Part shown: one piece after another, positions 18,427-26,160 of the stretch
Layout of the letters: every line of letters starts with the position of its first letter
Numbering within the stretch: position 1 is the first letter of the stretch
NCBI RefSeq assembly: GCF_014650915.1
Contig: NZ_BMVW01000001.1
Coordinates: 248,001-312,000, forward strand
Direction of reading: 5' to 3'
DNA length: 64,000 nt
Origin: Streptomyces poonensis
Lineage (GTDB): Bacteria; Actinomycetota; Actinomycetes; Streptomycetales; Streptomycetaceae
The notes under the pieces: model-generated
What the model was told of the DNA's origin: nothing
The model's input: the letters and a program-made list of their open reading frames with translations, nothing else
The model's database searches: none
Program-made: the position numbers and the translations under genes

Positions 18427-20823
18427 TCAGTCGTGCTCCGCCGCGGGCGCCAGGGCCGGCGGCAGTTCCTCCGTGTGGACGATGCCGAGCGCCTGCGTCG
18501 CCCGGGTGAGGGCCACGTACAGGTCGCTCGTGCCGAACCGGCCCGGCTCCACGACCAGCACCGAGTCGAACTCCAGCCCCTTGGCCTGCCGGGGGTCCAG
18601 CAGCACGACCGTCCGGGTGAGGTCCGGCTCGGCGCCCGCCGTGACGCCGTCCAGCCGGGCGGCGAGCGACCGGTGCAGGTCGCGAGGTGCGATCACGGCA
18701 AGGCGTCCCATGGGGGCACCTCCCTGCTCGAGCGAAGCCGAGAGCTTGGGGGACGGGGTGAGCTCGGCGACCGCCTTCGCCACCTCGGCGGGCAGATCGG
18801 CCGCCGCCCGGCGGGCCCAGGGCCGTACGCCCGTGGAGCGCACCGAGCTCGGCGGCTCGAAGTCCGGGTGTTCCGCCCGGACGACACCCGCCGCGAGCTC
18901 CATGATCTCGGCGGGCGTCCGGTAGTTGACGCCCAGGCGCGTGCGCTCGAAGCGGTCCTCGACGTACGGGGCGAGGATGTCCGACCAGGCGCCGACCCCC
19001 GCCTCCTCGGCGGTCTGGGCCGGGTCGCCGACGAGGGTCATCGAGCGGGTCGGGGAGCGCCGCATCAGCAGCCGCCACGCCATCGGCGACAGCTCCTGCG
19101 CCTCGTCGACGATGATGTGCCCGAACGCCCAGGTGCGGTCGGCCGCCGCACGTTCGGCGGCACTGCGGTGGTCCTCCTCCTCCTGCCGTTCGGCGAACCG
19201 CTCGGCGTCGATGATGTCGTGCGCGGACAGCACCTCCGACGCCTCGGGGTCGTCCTCCTCCTTGTCGTCGAACTCGTAGGTACGGGAGGCGTACGACACG
19301 TCGAGGACGCCCTGGGCGTAGGCGATCTGCTCCTCGCGTTCCAGTTCCGCGGCCGCCCGCGCCGTCCGCTCGTCCCGGCCCAGGAGCTCGGCGGCCTCGT
19401 CCAGCAGGGGCACGTCCCCCGTGGTCCACGCGCGAGTCACCGGACGGCGGATCGCGTCGGCGTCCTCCGGGGACACGTACCCGTCGGGCTCGGCGAGGAA
19501 GTCGGCCACCACGCGGTGCGGGGTGAGCAGCGGCCACAGCTGGTCGATCGCCGCCCACACCTCGTCGTTCTCGGCGAGCTCGTCGCGGATCTGGGTGATG
19601 TCGCTGGGGTCGAGCAGGTTCGACCCGTCGTAGGGGTCGGTGCCGATGCGCTCGGCCATCAGGTCGGTGAGCGTGTTGAGGATGTGGCCCTCGAAGTGCT
19701 CGCGCGCCACGTTGTGCGGGAGGTCGGCCGCGCGGGTGCGCTCACGGGCGACCCGGACCAGGTCGTCGTCGAGCATGAGCACCTCGCGGTCGTGCTCGAT
19801 GGCGATCACCGGGTCGGGGAGCGCCTGCCGGTCCCGTACGACGTCCGCGAGCACGTCCGCCATGTCGGCGCGGCCCTTCACACGGGCGGCCTCGGGGGTG
19901 TCCTTGGCGGTGGCCCGCACACCCGGGAACAGCTCGCCCACCGTCGCGAGCAGCACGCCCGTCTCGCCGAGCGAGGGCAGGACCTCGCCGATGTAGCCGA
20001 GGAAGGCGGGGTTGGGGCCGACGATCAGGACGGCGCGCCGGGCGAGCAGGTCGCGGTGCTCGTAGAGGAGGTAGGCCGCGCGGTGCAGGGCGACGGCGGT
20101 CTTGCCGGTGCCGGGCCCGCCCTCGACGACCAGGACGCCGCGGTGCGGAGCGCGGATGATGCGGTCCTGTTCCGCCTGGATGGTCTGCACGATGTCGCTC
20201 ATGCGGCCGGTGCGGGCCGAGTTGAGGGCGGCCAGCAGCACGGCGTCGCCGGTGGGGTCCTCGTGGCCGGTGCGGGTCTCGTCGCCGAGGTCGAGGATCT
20301 CGTCGTGCAGGGCGGTGACCCGGCGGCCCTCGGTGGTGAGGTGCCGGCGGCGGCGCAGCCCCATCGGGGTGTGGCCGGTGGCCAGGTAGAAGGGGCGGGC
20401 GACGTCGGCCCGCCAGTCGATCAGGATCGGAGTGCGGTCGGCGTCGTCGGCGCGCAGCCCGATGCGGCCGATGTGGTGGCTGGTGCCGGGTGGGGGTCCC
20501 CCCTGCTCATGGGGGTCCCCCCGCTCGAGCGAAGCCGAGAGTGGGGGAGGATCCGAGAGCTTGGGGGACATGTCGATACGGCCGAAGCAGAGCGAGCCGT
20601 CCACGGCGTTCAGCGCGGCGAGCTGCCGGGAGCGCTCGGCGACGGTGATGTCCCGCTCCAGCCGTGCCTGCATCGGGGTACTCCCCTGGGCGAGCGCTTC
20701 CGAGACGGATGTCTCGGTGTCCTCGCGCAGGGCGTCCACGCGCGCGTACAACCCGTCGATGAATTCCTGCTCACTGCGCAATTCACCGTCGGGAAATTCT
20801 GTGTGCGAGCCCCTGTTTGACAA
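18427..20823 (-). CDS. UvrD-like superfamily 1 helicase, HelD/HelR type (RNA polymerase-associated)
   Basis: About 798 aa. Walker A GGPGTGKT at residues 235-242 (K241). Walker B appears as HIIVDEAQELSPMAWRLL. Further SF1 motifs are LVGDPAQTAEEAGVGAW, VNYRTPAEIMELA and LYVALTRATQALGIVH. An N-terminal coiled coil (EQEFIDGLYARVDALRE) and DWRADVARPFYLATGHTP are typical of HelD-like proteins, which bind and recycle RNA polymerase. Actinobacterial relatives can protect it from rifamycins. Two low-complexity segments (PSPKLSASLEQGGAP and MSPKLSDPPPLSASLERG...) are translated from inserted repeat elements. TTG 20823 was chosen for its GGGCGGGAG site and good spacing. TTG 20874 behind GAGGT is the alternative. 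HelD versus another UvrD-like enzyme is not certain. Confidence 0.85.
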   Translation of the reverse strand: MSNRGSHTEFPDGELRSEQEFIDGLYARVDALREDTETSVSEALAQGSTPMQARLERDITVAERSRQLAALNAVDGSLCFGRIDMSPKLSDPPPLSASLERGDPHEQGGPPPGTSHHIGRIGLRADDADRTPILIDWRADVARPFYLATGHTPMGLRRRRHLTTEGRRVTALHDEILDLGDETRTGHEDPTGDAVLLAALNSARTGRMSDIVQTIQAEQDRIIRAPHRGVLVVEGGPGTGKTAVALHRAAYLLYEHRDLLARRAVLIVGPNPAFLGYIGEVLPSLGETGVLLATVGELFPGVRATAKDTPEAARVKGRADMADVLADVVRDRQALPDPVIAIEHDREVLMLDDDLVRVARERTRAADLPHNVAREHFEGHILNTLTDLMAERIGTDPYDGSNLLDPSDITQIRDELAENDEVWAAIDQLWPLLTPHRVVADFLAEPDGYVSPEDADAIRRPVTRAWTTGDVPLLDEAAELLGRDERTARAAAELEREEQIAYAQGVLDVSYASRTYEFDDKEEDDPEASEVLSAHDIIDAERFAERQEEEDHRSAAERAAADRTWAFGHIIVDEAQELSPMAWRLLMRRSPTRSMTLVGDPAQTAEEAGVGAWSDILAPYVEDRFERTRLGVNYRTPAEIMELAAGVVRAEHPDFEPPSSVRSTGVRPWARRAAADLPAEVAKAVAELTPSPKLSASLEQGGAPMGRLAVIAPRDLHRSLAARLDGVTAGAEPDLTRTVVLLDPRQAKGLEFDSVLVVEPGRFGTSDLYVALTRATQALGIVHTEELPPALAPAAEHD
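18711..18753. repeat. Repetitive palindromic element inside the helicase gene, copy 1
   Basis: A TGGGGGCACCTCCCTG...CTTGGGGGA element with core CTCGAGCGAAGCCGAG. It keeps the helicase frame and encodes a Pro/Ser/Gly-rich loop. The same core recurs at 20523-20538. From memory, sequences like this are common dispersed, mainly intergenic repeats in Streptomyces. That was not checked here. Confidence 0.8.
20491..20568. repeat. Composite repetitive palindromic element inside the helicase gene, copy 2
   Basis: About 78 bp with two TGGGGGTCCCCC-type units, one CTCGAGCGAAGCCGAG core and a second GAGAGCTTGGGGGA end. It looks like nested or tandem insertion. The frame is preserved, adding roughly 26 residues. 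Confidence 0.8.
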
Positions 20824-20898
20824 TTCGACTCCCGCCCGGATATGATGTGGCCACTGGACTTCTTCGCGACTCAAATAACCTCGGGTCGCGAATCATCG

Positions 20899-20928
20899 AA
20901 TATACGCAGAGAAATCCCCCGAGCGCAA
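20899..20928 (-). promoter_or_regulatory. Candidate helicase promoter overlapping the trx terminator
   Basis: On the minus strand, TTGCGC (20923-20928) and TATATT (20899-20904) are separated by 18 bp. The -35 box lies within the loop and stem of the upstream gene's terminator. The leader would be about 70 nt to TTG 20823. Confidence 0.5.
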
Positions 20929-20945
20929 TTGCTCGGGGGATTTCT
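20910..20945 (-). terminator. Rho-independent terminator after thioredoxin
   Basis: A perfect 15-bp stem (AGAAATCCCCCGAGC and its complement) with a 6-nt loop. On the minus strand it ends TTTCT, a rare classical terminator in this window. It begins 15 bp after the trx stop. Confidence 0.9.
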
Positions 20946-20960
20946 TCTGGTCTGCCGAGG

Positions 20961-21293
20961 TCACAGCACGTCGGAGAGCTCCTCCAGCAGCCGCCTCTTG
21001 GCCCGCGCGCCCACCATGGACTTCACGGGCTCACCGGCCTTGAAGACCATGAAGGTCGGCATCGACAGAACCTTGAACGCATTCGTGGTGGCCGGATTGG
21101 CATCCACGTTCAGCTGCACGACCTTCAGCCGTTCCCTCTGCTCCGCGGCAAGGGCGCTCAGCACCGGCGCCATCTGCCGGCACGGCGGGCACCAGTCGGC
21201 GGTGAACTCCACGAGCACGGGCAGCTCCGAGCGCATCACCTCGGCCTCGAAGTCCGCGTCGGTCACTTCCGGCACGCCTGTCGCAGTACTCAC
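20961..21293 (-). CDS. Thioredoxin with WCPPC active site
   Basis: 110 aa single-domain thioredoxin with active site W34-C-P-P-C38 and the conserved cis-Pro segment SMPTFMVFKAG. The usual thioredoxin signature is WCGPC. A Pro in the third position is expected to alter redox potential. It is a cytoplasmic disulfide reductase needing a thioredoxin reductase encoded elsewhere. GTG 21293 overlaps the merR stop codon (GTGA), so it is translationally coupled to the regulator. It is followed by a strong terminator, so merR-trx is a two-gene operon, probably controlled by its own MerR protein. Confidence 0.93.
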   Translation of the reverse strand: MSTATGVPEVTDADFEAEVMRSELPVLVEFTADWCPPCRQMAPVLSALAAEQRERLKVVQLNVDANPATTNAFKVLSMPTFMVFKAGEPVKSMVGARAKRRLLEELSDVL

Positions 21294-21718
21294 CGCTGCC
21301 ACCCTCCCAGTTCGCATCCGGGCTCCGGGCCGTCCGGAGCGCCCGCCTCGGCGGCCAGCATGTCGCGCGCCCGCTCGGCCCGCACGAGCTGCTCGGCGAC
21401 CCGCGCGCGTACGGCCGTCAGGTCGCCGATCAGCGCGTCGAGCTCACCGAGCTTGCGCCGGTAGACCGCGAGCGAGGCCGGGCAGGAGTCGCCCTCCGGG
21501 TGCCCGGCCCGCAGGCACTCCACGAAAGGCCGCGTCTCCTCCAGGTCGAACCCGAAGTCCTGCAACGTCCGGATCTGCCGCAGCAGCCTCAGGTCGTCCT
21601 CGTCGTACGTGCGGTAGCCGTTGCCGGCCCGCCGCGCGGGCAGCAGCCCCCGCGACTCGTAGTACCGCACCGCCCTCGTGGTCGTACCGCCCCGCGACGC
21701 CAGCTCGCCGATTCGCAT
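21290..21718 (-). CDS. MerR-family transcriptional regulator
   Basis: 142 aa. An N-terminal winged HTH (MRIGELASRGGTTTRAVRYYESRGLLPARR) is followed by the MerR hallmark YRTYDEDDLRLLRQI and a dimerisation helix (residues about 85-125). Cysteines occur in FVECLRAGHPEGDSCPASL and near the C-terminus (GCELGG), so metal or thiol sensing is possible. The ATG has no clear Shine-Dalgarno, and TAGCGT ends 6 nt upstream, suggesting a leaderless message. A perfect palindrome lies 15 bp upstream. It is coupled to a thioredoxin gene, so redox or electrophile stress is the likely signal (inference). Confidence 0.92.
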   Translation of the reverse strand: MRIGELASRGGTTTRAVRYYESRGLLPARRAGNGYRTYDEDDLRLLRQIRTLQDFGFDLEETRPFVECLRAGHPEGDSCPASLAVYRRKLGELDALIGDLTAVRARVAEQLVRAERARDMLAAEAGAPDGPEPGCELGGWQR

Positions 21719-21732
21719 GCGTCGACGCTAAT

Positions 21733-21752
21733 CCTTGACGCCGACGTCAAGG
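21733..21752. promoter_or_regulatory. Perfect palindrome, probable MerR operator
   Basis: CCTTGACG-CCGA-CGTCAAGG, 8-bp arms with a 4-bp spacer. It contains a TTGACG -35-like hexamer on the minus strand and ends 15 bp from the merR start. Size and position fit a MerR-family binding site. Confidence 0.7.
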
Positions 21753-21784
21753 CAAACATCCGAGCGGAGAGCGGAGAAGGGGGA

Positions 21785-21826
21785 GGCCCGGCCGGGCGGG
21801 AAGGGGAGGTCCCGCCCGGCCGGGCC
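21785..21826 (-). terminator. Terminator hairpin downstream of dctA (distal)
   Basis: A perfect 17-bp GC-rich stem (GGCCCGGCCGGGCGGGA and its complement) with an 8-nt loop. It is the second of two consecutive hairpins after dctA. Confidence 0.75.
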
Positions 21827-21834
21827 GGGGGAAG

Positions 21835-21876
21835 GCCGAGCGGCTGAGTGACGGGGGATGCACTCAGCCGCTCGGC
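21835..21876 (-). terminator. Terminator hairpin downstream of dctA (proximal)
   Basis: A perfect 16-bp stem (GCCGAGCGGCTGAGTG and its complement) with a 10-nt loop, 46 bp after the dctA stop. Confidence 0.8.
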
Positions 21877-21922
21877 GCCATGGGGGCGCGGCCGGGGCCG
21901 CGTCCCGTGCCGGTGCGGACGG

Positions 21923-23332
21923 CTAGGCCTTGGCCAGCTCCTTCTCGCCGCCCTGCTCGGCGGCCGGAGCCGGAGCCGACTCCGGGTCGGCCGAGGAGCC
22001 GTGCCCGCCGTGCCCGTCGTCGAGGAGCGTCTTCTCGTCGAACGGGATCTCGCCGGCGAGCACCCGGTCGACCCGCTCCTTGTCGATCTCCTTGGTCCAG
22101 GTGCCGATCAGGACGGTGGCCACGGCGTTGCCCGCGAAGTTGGTCAGGGCGCGGGCCTCGCTCATGAAGCGGTCGATGCCGACGATGAGGCCGATGCCGT
22201 CCACCAGGGCCGGCTTGTGCGACTGGAGGCCGCCGGCCAGGGTCGCGAGACCCGCGCCGGTGACACCGGCCGCGCCCTTGGAGGCGACCAGCAGGAAGAG
22301 CAGCAGCGGGATCTGCTCGCCGATCGACATCGGCGTGCCCATGGCGTCGGCGATGAACAGGGACGCCATGGTCATGTAGATCATGGTGCCGTCGAGGTTG
22401 AAGGAGTAACCGGTCGGGACGGTGATGCCGACCACCGGCTTGCTGACGCCCAGGTGCTCCAGCTTCGCGATGAGGCGCGGCAGCGCGGACTCGGAGGAGG
22501 AGGTGGACAGGATCAGCAGGAACTCACGGCCCAGGTACTTGAACAGCGACCAGACGTTGATCCCGGCGACGATCCGCAGCATCGCGCCGAGGATGACGAA
22601 GACGAAGAGCACACAGGTGATGTAGAAGCCGATCATCAGCACGGCGAGGCTCTTCAGGGCGTCGATGCCGGCGGAGCCGGTGACGGCGGCGATGGCGCCG
22701 AAGGCACCGACCGGGGCCAGCCACATGATCATGGCGAGGATACGGAAGACGAGCCGCTGGATGTGCTCGATGCCGCGCAGGATCGGCTGCCCGGCGTCGC
22801 CCATGGCCTGCAGGGCGAAACCGGCGAGCAGCGCGATGAGCAGCGCCTGCAGCACCTCGCCCGAGACGAAGGCGGAGACGATCGTGGTCGGGATGATGCC
22901 GAGCAGGAACTCGGTGGTGTCCTTGGCCTCCGGCGAGACCTGCGCCTGGCCGGTCTCCTTGATCGCGTCGGTGACCGCGAGGCCCGTACCCGGGTCCAGG
23001 ATGTTGCCGACGACGAGGCCGATGGCGAGGGCCACGACCGACATGATCAGGAAGTAGACCAGCGCGAGACCGCCGACGGCGCCGACCTTGGCGGCCTTCC
23101 GCACGGAACCGATGCCGAGCACGATCGTGCAGAAGATGATCGGCGAGATCATCATCTTGATCAGGTTCACGAAGCCCGTGCCGATGGGCTTCAGCTCGAC
23201 CGCGAAGTCGGGGGCGATGAGGCCCACGGCGATGCCGAGGACCACCGCGGCGATCACGGCTATGTACAGGTAATGGGTGCGGTCCCGCTTGGCGGCGGGT
23301 GCGCTGGTTCCCGTCTTCGATGTGCTGGCCAC
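21923..23332 (-). CDS. dctA: C4-dicarboxylate transport protein DctA (DAACS family symporter)
   Basis: 469 aa integral membrane protein of the dicarboxylate/amino acid:cation symporter family. It takes up succinate, fumarate and malate with protons or sodium. Visible marks are about eight hydrophobic segments, re-entrant loop sequence LSTSSSESALPRLIAKLEHLGV and the family signature VPTGYSFNLDGTMIYMTMASLFIADA, plus GAAGVTGAGLATLAG in HP2. The acidic/Ala/Gly C-terminal tail is unremarkable. GTG start behind GAGGAGGGC. It is divergent from a CitA/DcuS-type sensor kinase, the usual arrangement when that kinase controls dicarboxylate uptake. Two hairpins follow. Confidence 0.95.
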   Translation of the reverse strand: MASTSKTGTSAPAAKRDRTHYLYIAVIAAVVLGIAVGLIAPDFAVELKPIGTGFVNLIKMMISPIIFCTIVLGIGSVRKAAKVGAVGGLALVYFLIMSVVALAIGLVVGNILDPGTGLAVTDAIKETGQAQVSPEAKDTTEFLLGIIPTTIVSAFVSGEVLQALLIALLAGFALQAMGDAGQPILRGIEHIQRLVFRILAMIMWLAPVGAFGAIAAVTGSAGIDALKSLAVLMIGFYITCVLFVFVILGAMLRIVAGINVWSLFKYLGREFLLILSTSSSESALPRLIAKLEHLGVSKPVVGITVPTGYSFNLDGTMIYMTMASLFIADAMGTPMSIGEQIPLLLFLLVASKGAAGVTGAGLATLAGGLQSHKPALVDGIGLIVGIDRFMSEARALTNFAGNAVATVLIGTWTKEIDKERVDRVLAGEIPFDEKTLLDDGHGGHGSSADPESAPAPAAEQGGEKELAKA

Positions 23333-23635
23333 GGCTGCCCTCCTCGACGACGTCGTCGGCTCTCGGCTCTTCCGGCGTGCGGCTCACGTCCGGGCGTTCC
23401 GGGAGCGGCCTGCTCCCGGGGGGGGGGTCACGGGGGGTGGGAGCGGACTCCCGGAGTCGGGAACGGGTTCCCGATGGGTCGGGGAACGGGTTCCGCGGGG
23501 CGGGAGACCGGCACCGCGCACGGCAGCGGCTCCCTGGGGGTTGGGGGGTGACTGGGTGACTATCTCCCGGCCTGTGAGCCCGGTCACCCTTCCGTTCATT
23601 TAGTTCACGCTGATGACCGGAGGCAGACTGTTGGC
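23333..23635. other. 303-bp divergent promoter region (dctA / sensor kinase)
   Basis: It contains a run of ten G (23418-23427), an inverted repeat CGGGAA-CGGG-TTCCCG at 23458-23473, a second copy GGAA-CGGG-TTCC at 23483-23494, and a direct repeat GGGTGACT near 23546 and 23555. No gene is recognised. Confidence 0.6.
23458..23494. promoter_or_regulatory. Repeated GGGAACGGGTTCC sites, candidate response-regulator targets
   Basis: Two GGGAACGGGTTCC units lie with centres about 23 bp apart, near two helical turns, between dctA and the CitA-type kinase. Binding by the adjacent response regulator is inferred only from position and repetition. Confidence 0.45.
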
Positions 23636-25300
23636 ATGCGCCTCCCCCGCGTCCTGCGCCCCCGCAGCCTGGCCGGCCAGCTCTTCGCCGTGCAGGCCGT
23701 GCTGCTCGCGGTCGTCGTCGCCGGGTACGCGCTCTTCTCGTACGTCAGCGACCGCAACCAGGCCGAGGAGGCGGCGGGCCGGCAGGCGACGGCCGTGGCC
23801 CGCGCGGTCGCCGACGCGCCCTCCGTGCGCGAGGCCGTCCGCGCCGGCGACCCCACGAGCACCCTCCAGCCGTACGCGACCCAGGTGCAGCACGACACCG
23901 ACGTGGACTTCGTCACGATCATGAGTCCGGAGGGCATCCGCTGGACCCACCCCGACCCGGACCGGATCGGCGAGCGTTTCCTCGGGCACATCGAGCCGGC
24001 GGTCCGGGGTAAGGCCTTCACCGAGACGTACACGGGCACCCTCGGCCCGTCCGTCCGCGCGGTCGCGCCCGTGCGGGACGGCGACCGGATCGTCGGGCTG
24101 GTCAGTGCGGGCATCAAGGTGGAGGCGATCAGCGCCCGGGTGCGGGAGCAGCTCGCCGCGCTGCTGGGCGTCGCGGCCGGCGCCCTGGCCCTGGGTGCCC
24201 TCGGCACGTACGTGGTCAACGCCCGGCTGCGCCGCCACACCCACAACATGAACGCCACCGAGCTCAGCAACATGCACGACTACCACCAGGCCGCGCTGCA
24301 CGCGGTGCGCGAGGGCCTGGTGATGCTGGACGGGCAGTACCGGGTGGCGCTGATCAACGACGGCGCGCGGGAGCTGCTCGGTCTGACCGATGCGGCGGTG
24401 GGCCGTTCGGTCGCCGACCTGGGTCTGCCCGCCCCGCTCACCGGCGCGCTGCTGGCCTCCGAGCCGCGGGTGGACGAGGTGCACCTGACGGCCACCCGCG
24501 TCCTGGTCGTGAACACGTCCCCGGTGACCGGCGGCCACCGCCGCGGCACGGTGATCACCCTGCGGGACGTCACCGAGCTCCAGTCGCTGATGGGCGAGCT
24601 GGACTCCGAGCGCGGCTTCACCCAGGCCCTGCGCTCGCAGGCGCACGAGGCGGCGAACCGGCTGCACACCGTCGTCTCCCTCATCGAACTGGGCCGCGCG
24701 GACGAGGCCGTCGAGTTCGCGACGGCGGAACTGGAACTCGCCCAGGCCCTCACCGACCAGGTGGTCGCGGCGGTGAGCGAGCCGGTCCTGGCCGCCCTGC
24801 TGCTCGGCAAGGCGGCCCAGGCGAACGAGCGGGGCGTCGAGCTGGTCGTCTCGGCGGACAGCCGCCTCGACGACGGCCTGCTCCCGCAGTCGCTGTCGGC
24901 CCGCGACCTGGTCACCGTCCTCGGCAACCTGATCGACAACGCGGTCGACGCGGCCCAGGGCACGACCGACGCACGGGTGACGGTGACGGCGTACACAGAC
25001 GGTACGGAGCTGGTCCTCCGAGTCGCCGACACCGGCGCGGGCGTCGACCCGGCCCACGCGGAGGCGGTCTTCGAGCGCGGCTTCTCCACCAAGCCTGCGG
25101 GCCCCGGCGGCCGCGGCCTGGGCCTCGCCCTCGTACGCCAGACCGTACGCCGCCACGAGGGCACCCTGACCGTGGCGGAGGCCGAGGGGGGAGGGGCGGA
25201 GTTCGAGGCGCGGCTGCCGTTGCCTACGGTGGGGGCCGCCCCCGCCCGCGCCCGCGAGGAGGTCTCCGCCCAGTCCGCCGCACCAGGAGGCGCCGCATGA
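23636..25300 (+). CDS. CitA/DcuS-family sensor histidine kinase
   Basis: 554 aa. Transmembrane segment about 13-37, extracytoplasmic PAS-like (sCache) sensor domain about 38-171, second membrane segment about 172-195 and a cytoplasmic PAS domain about 215-320. Then comes a SpoOB-type dimerisation helix with phospho-acceptor H337 in HEAANRLHT, and an HATPase domain with NLIDNAVDAA (N box), DTGAGVDP and GRGLGLALV. Kinases of this type sense citrate or C4-dicarboxylates outside the cell. ATG 23636 has GGAGGC upstream. It overlaps the response regulator gene by 4 nt (ATGA). Its position opposite dctA indicates dicarboxylate sensing. Confidence 0.93.
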   Translation: MRLPRVLRPRSLAGQLFAVQAVLLAVVVAGYALFSYVSDRNQAEEAAGRQATAVARAVADAPSVREAVRAGDPTSTLQPYATQVQHDTDVDFVTIMSPEGIRWTHPDPDRIGERFLGHIEPAVRGKAFTETYTGTLGPSVRAVAPVRDGDRIVGLVSAGIKVEAISARVREQLAALLGVAAGALALGALGTYVVNARLRRHTHNMNATELSNMHDYHQAALHAVREGLVMLDGQYRVALINDGARELLGLTDAAVGRSVADLGLPAPLTGALLASEPRVDEVHLTATRVLVVNTSPVTGGHRRGTVITLRDVTELQSLMGELDSERGFTQALRSQAHEAANRLHTVVSLIELGRADEAVEFATAELELAQALTDQVVAAVSEPVLAALLLGKAAQANERGVELVVSADSRLDDGLLPQSLSARDLVTVLGNLIDNAVDAAQGTTDARVTVTAYTDGTELVLRVADTGAGVDPAHAEAVFERGFSTKPAGPGGRGLGLALVRQTVRRHEGTLTVAEAEGGGAEFEARLPLPTVGAAPARAREEVSAQSAAPGGAA

Positions 25301-26001
25301 CCACCGACCCGAGACCCGCGACGCCGGAACCCATCCGTGTCCTCGTCGTGGAGGACGACCCCGTCGCCGCCGACGCACACATGATGTACGTGGACCGCGT
25401 CCCCGGCTTCACGGCGGTCGGCAAGGCGCACACCGGGGCGGAGGCCCGCCGCGCCCTGGACCGCGCCCCGGTGGACCTGCTCCTGCTGGATCTGCACCTG
25501 CCGGACGTGCACGGTCTCCAGCTCGCCCGCACCCTGCGCGCCGCCGGCTACCAGGCGGACGTGATAGCGGTGACGTCGGCACGGGACCTGGCGGTCGTAC
25601 GCGAGGGGGTGTCGCTCGGAGTCGTCCAGTACGTCCTGAAGCCCTTCACCTTCGCAACGCTGCGGGACCGTCTCGTCCGGTACGCCGAGTTCCACGCGGC
25701 GGCCGGCGAGGCGAGCAGCCAGGACGAGGTGGACCGCGCGCTCGCCACGCTCCGGGCCCCGAACCCGGCGGCGCTGCCCAAGGGCCTGAGCGCCCCCACC
25801 CTGGAGCGGGTCACCGCGGCCCTGCGCGACCGCACCGAGGGCCTGACCGCCGCCGGGGTCGCCGAGGCGGTGGGCATCTCCCGCATCACGGCGCGCCGTT
25901 ACCTGGAACACCTGGTGGACGCGGGACGGGCGGCACGCAGTCCGCAGTACGGGCAGGTGGGCCGGCCGGAGCTCCAGTACCGGTGGGTACGGGCGCACTG
26001 A
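25297..26001 (+). CDS. CitB/DcuR-family response regulator
   Basis: 234 aa. An N-terminal receiver domain (VLVVEDDPVAADAHMMYV, phospho-acceptor D65 in LLLDLHLPDVHG, Lys in VLKPFTF) is joined to a C-terminal winged HTH (LTAAGVAEAVGISRITARRYLEHLVDAGRA) typical of the CitB/DcuR group. It is translationally coupled to the kinase and is the likely transcriptional activator of dctA. The following sugar ABC operon has a separate promoter, so control of that operon is not implied. Confidence 0.94.
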   Translation: MTTDPRPATPEPIRVLVVEDDPVAADAHMMYVDRVPGFTAVGKAHTGAEARRALDRAPVDLLLLDLHLPDVHGLQLARTLRAAGYQADVIAVTSARDLAVVREGVSLGVVQYVLKPFTFATLRDRLVRYAEFHAAAGEASSQDEVDRALATLRAPNPAALPKGLSAPTLERVTAALRDRTEGLTAAGVAEAVGISRITARRYLEHLVDAGRAARSPQYGQVGRPELQYRWVRAH

Positions 26002-26076
26002 CGCGCCCCACTGTTCCCTTCGCCCCTGCCAACACCACCGGAAGGAACCGTCCGCGCCCGAACGGCCGCAGACGCA

Positions 26077-26106
26077 TTGACCGGACTGGACCACCCCTCG
26101 TACGTT
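26077..26106 (+). promoter_or_regulatory. Promoter of the sugar ABC operon
   Basis: TTGACC (26077-26082) and TACGTT (26101-26106) are 18 bp apart and resemble the HrdB-type consensus. The leader to GTG 26161 would be about 48 nt and contains AAGGAGGT. Confidence 0.7.
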
Positions 26107-26160
26107 CACTGGGCAGACAACTCCGGCCACGACGACGTGAGCCACAAGGAGGTCGAGCCC

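Noticed and set aside
20824..20900. Rifamycin-associated element upstream of the HelD-like gene
   Set aside because: I looked for the conserved inverted repeat found before some helR genes and saw none.
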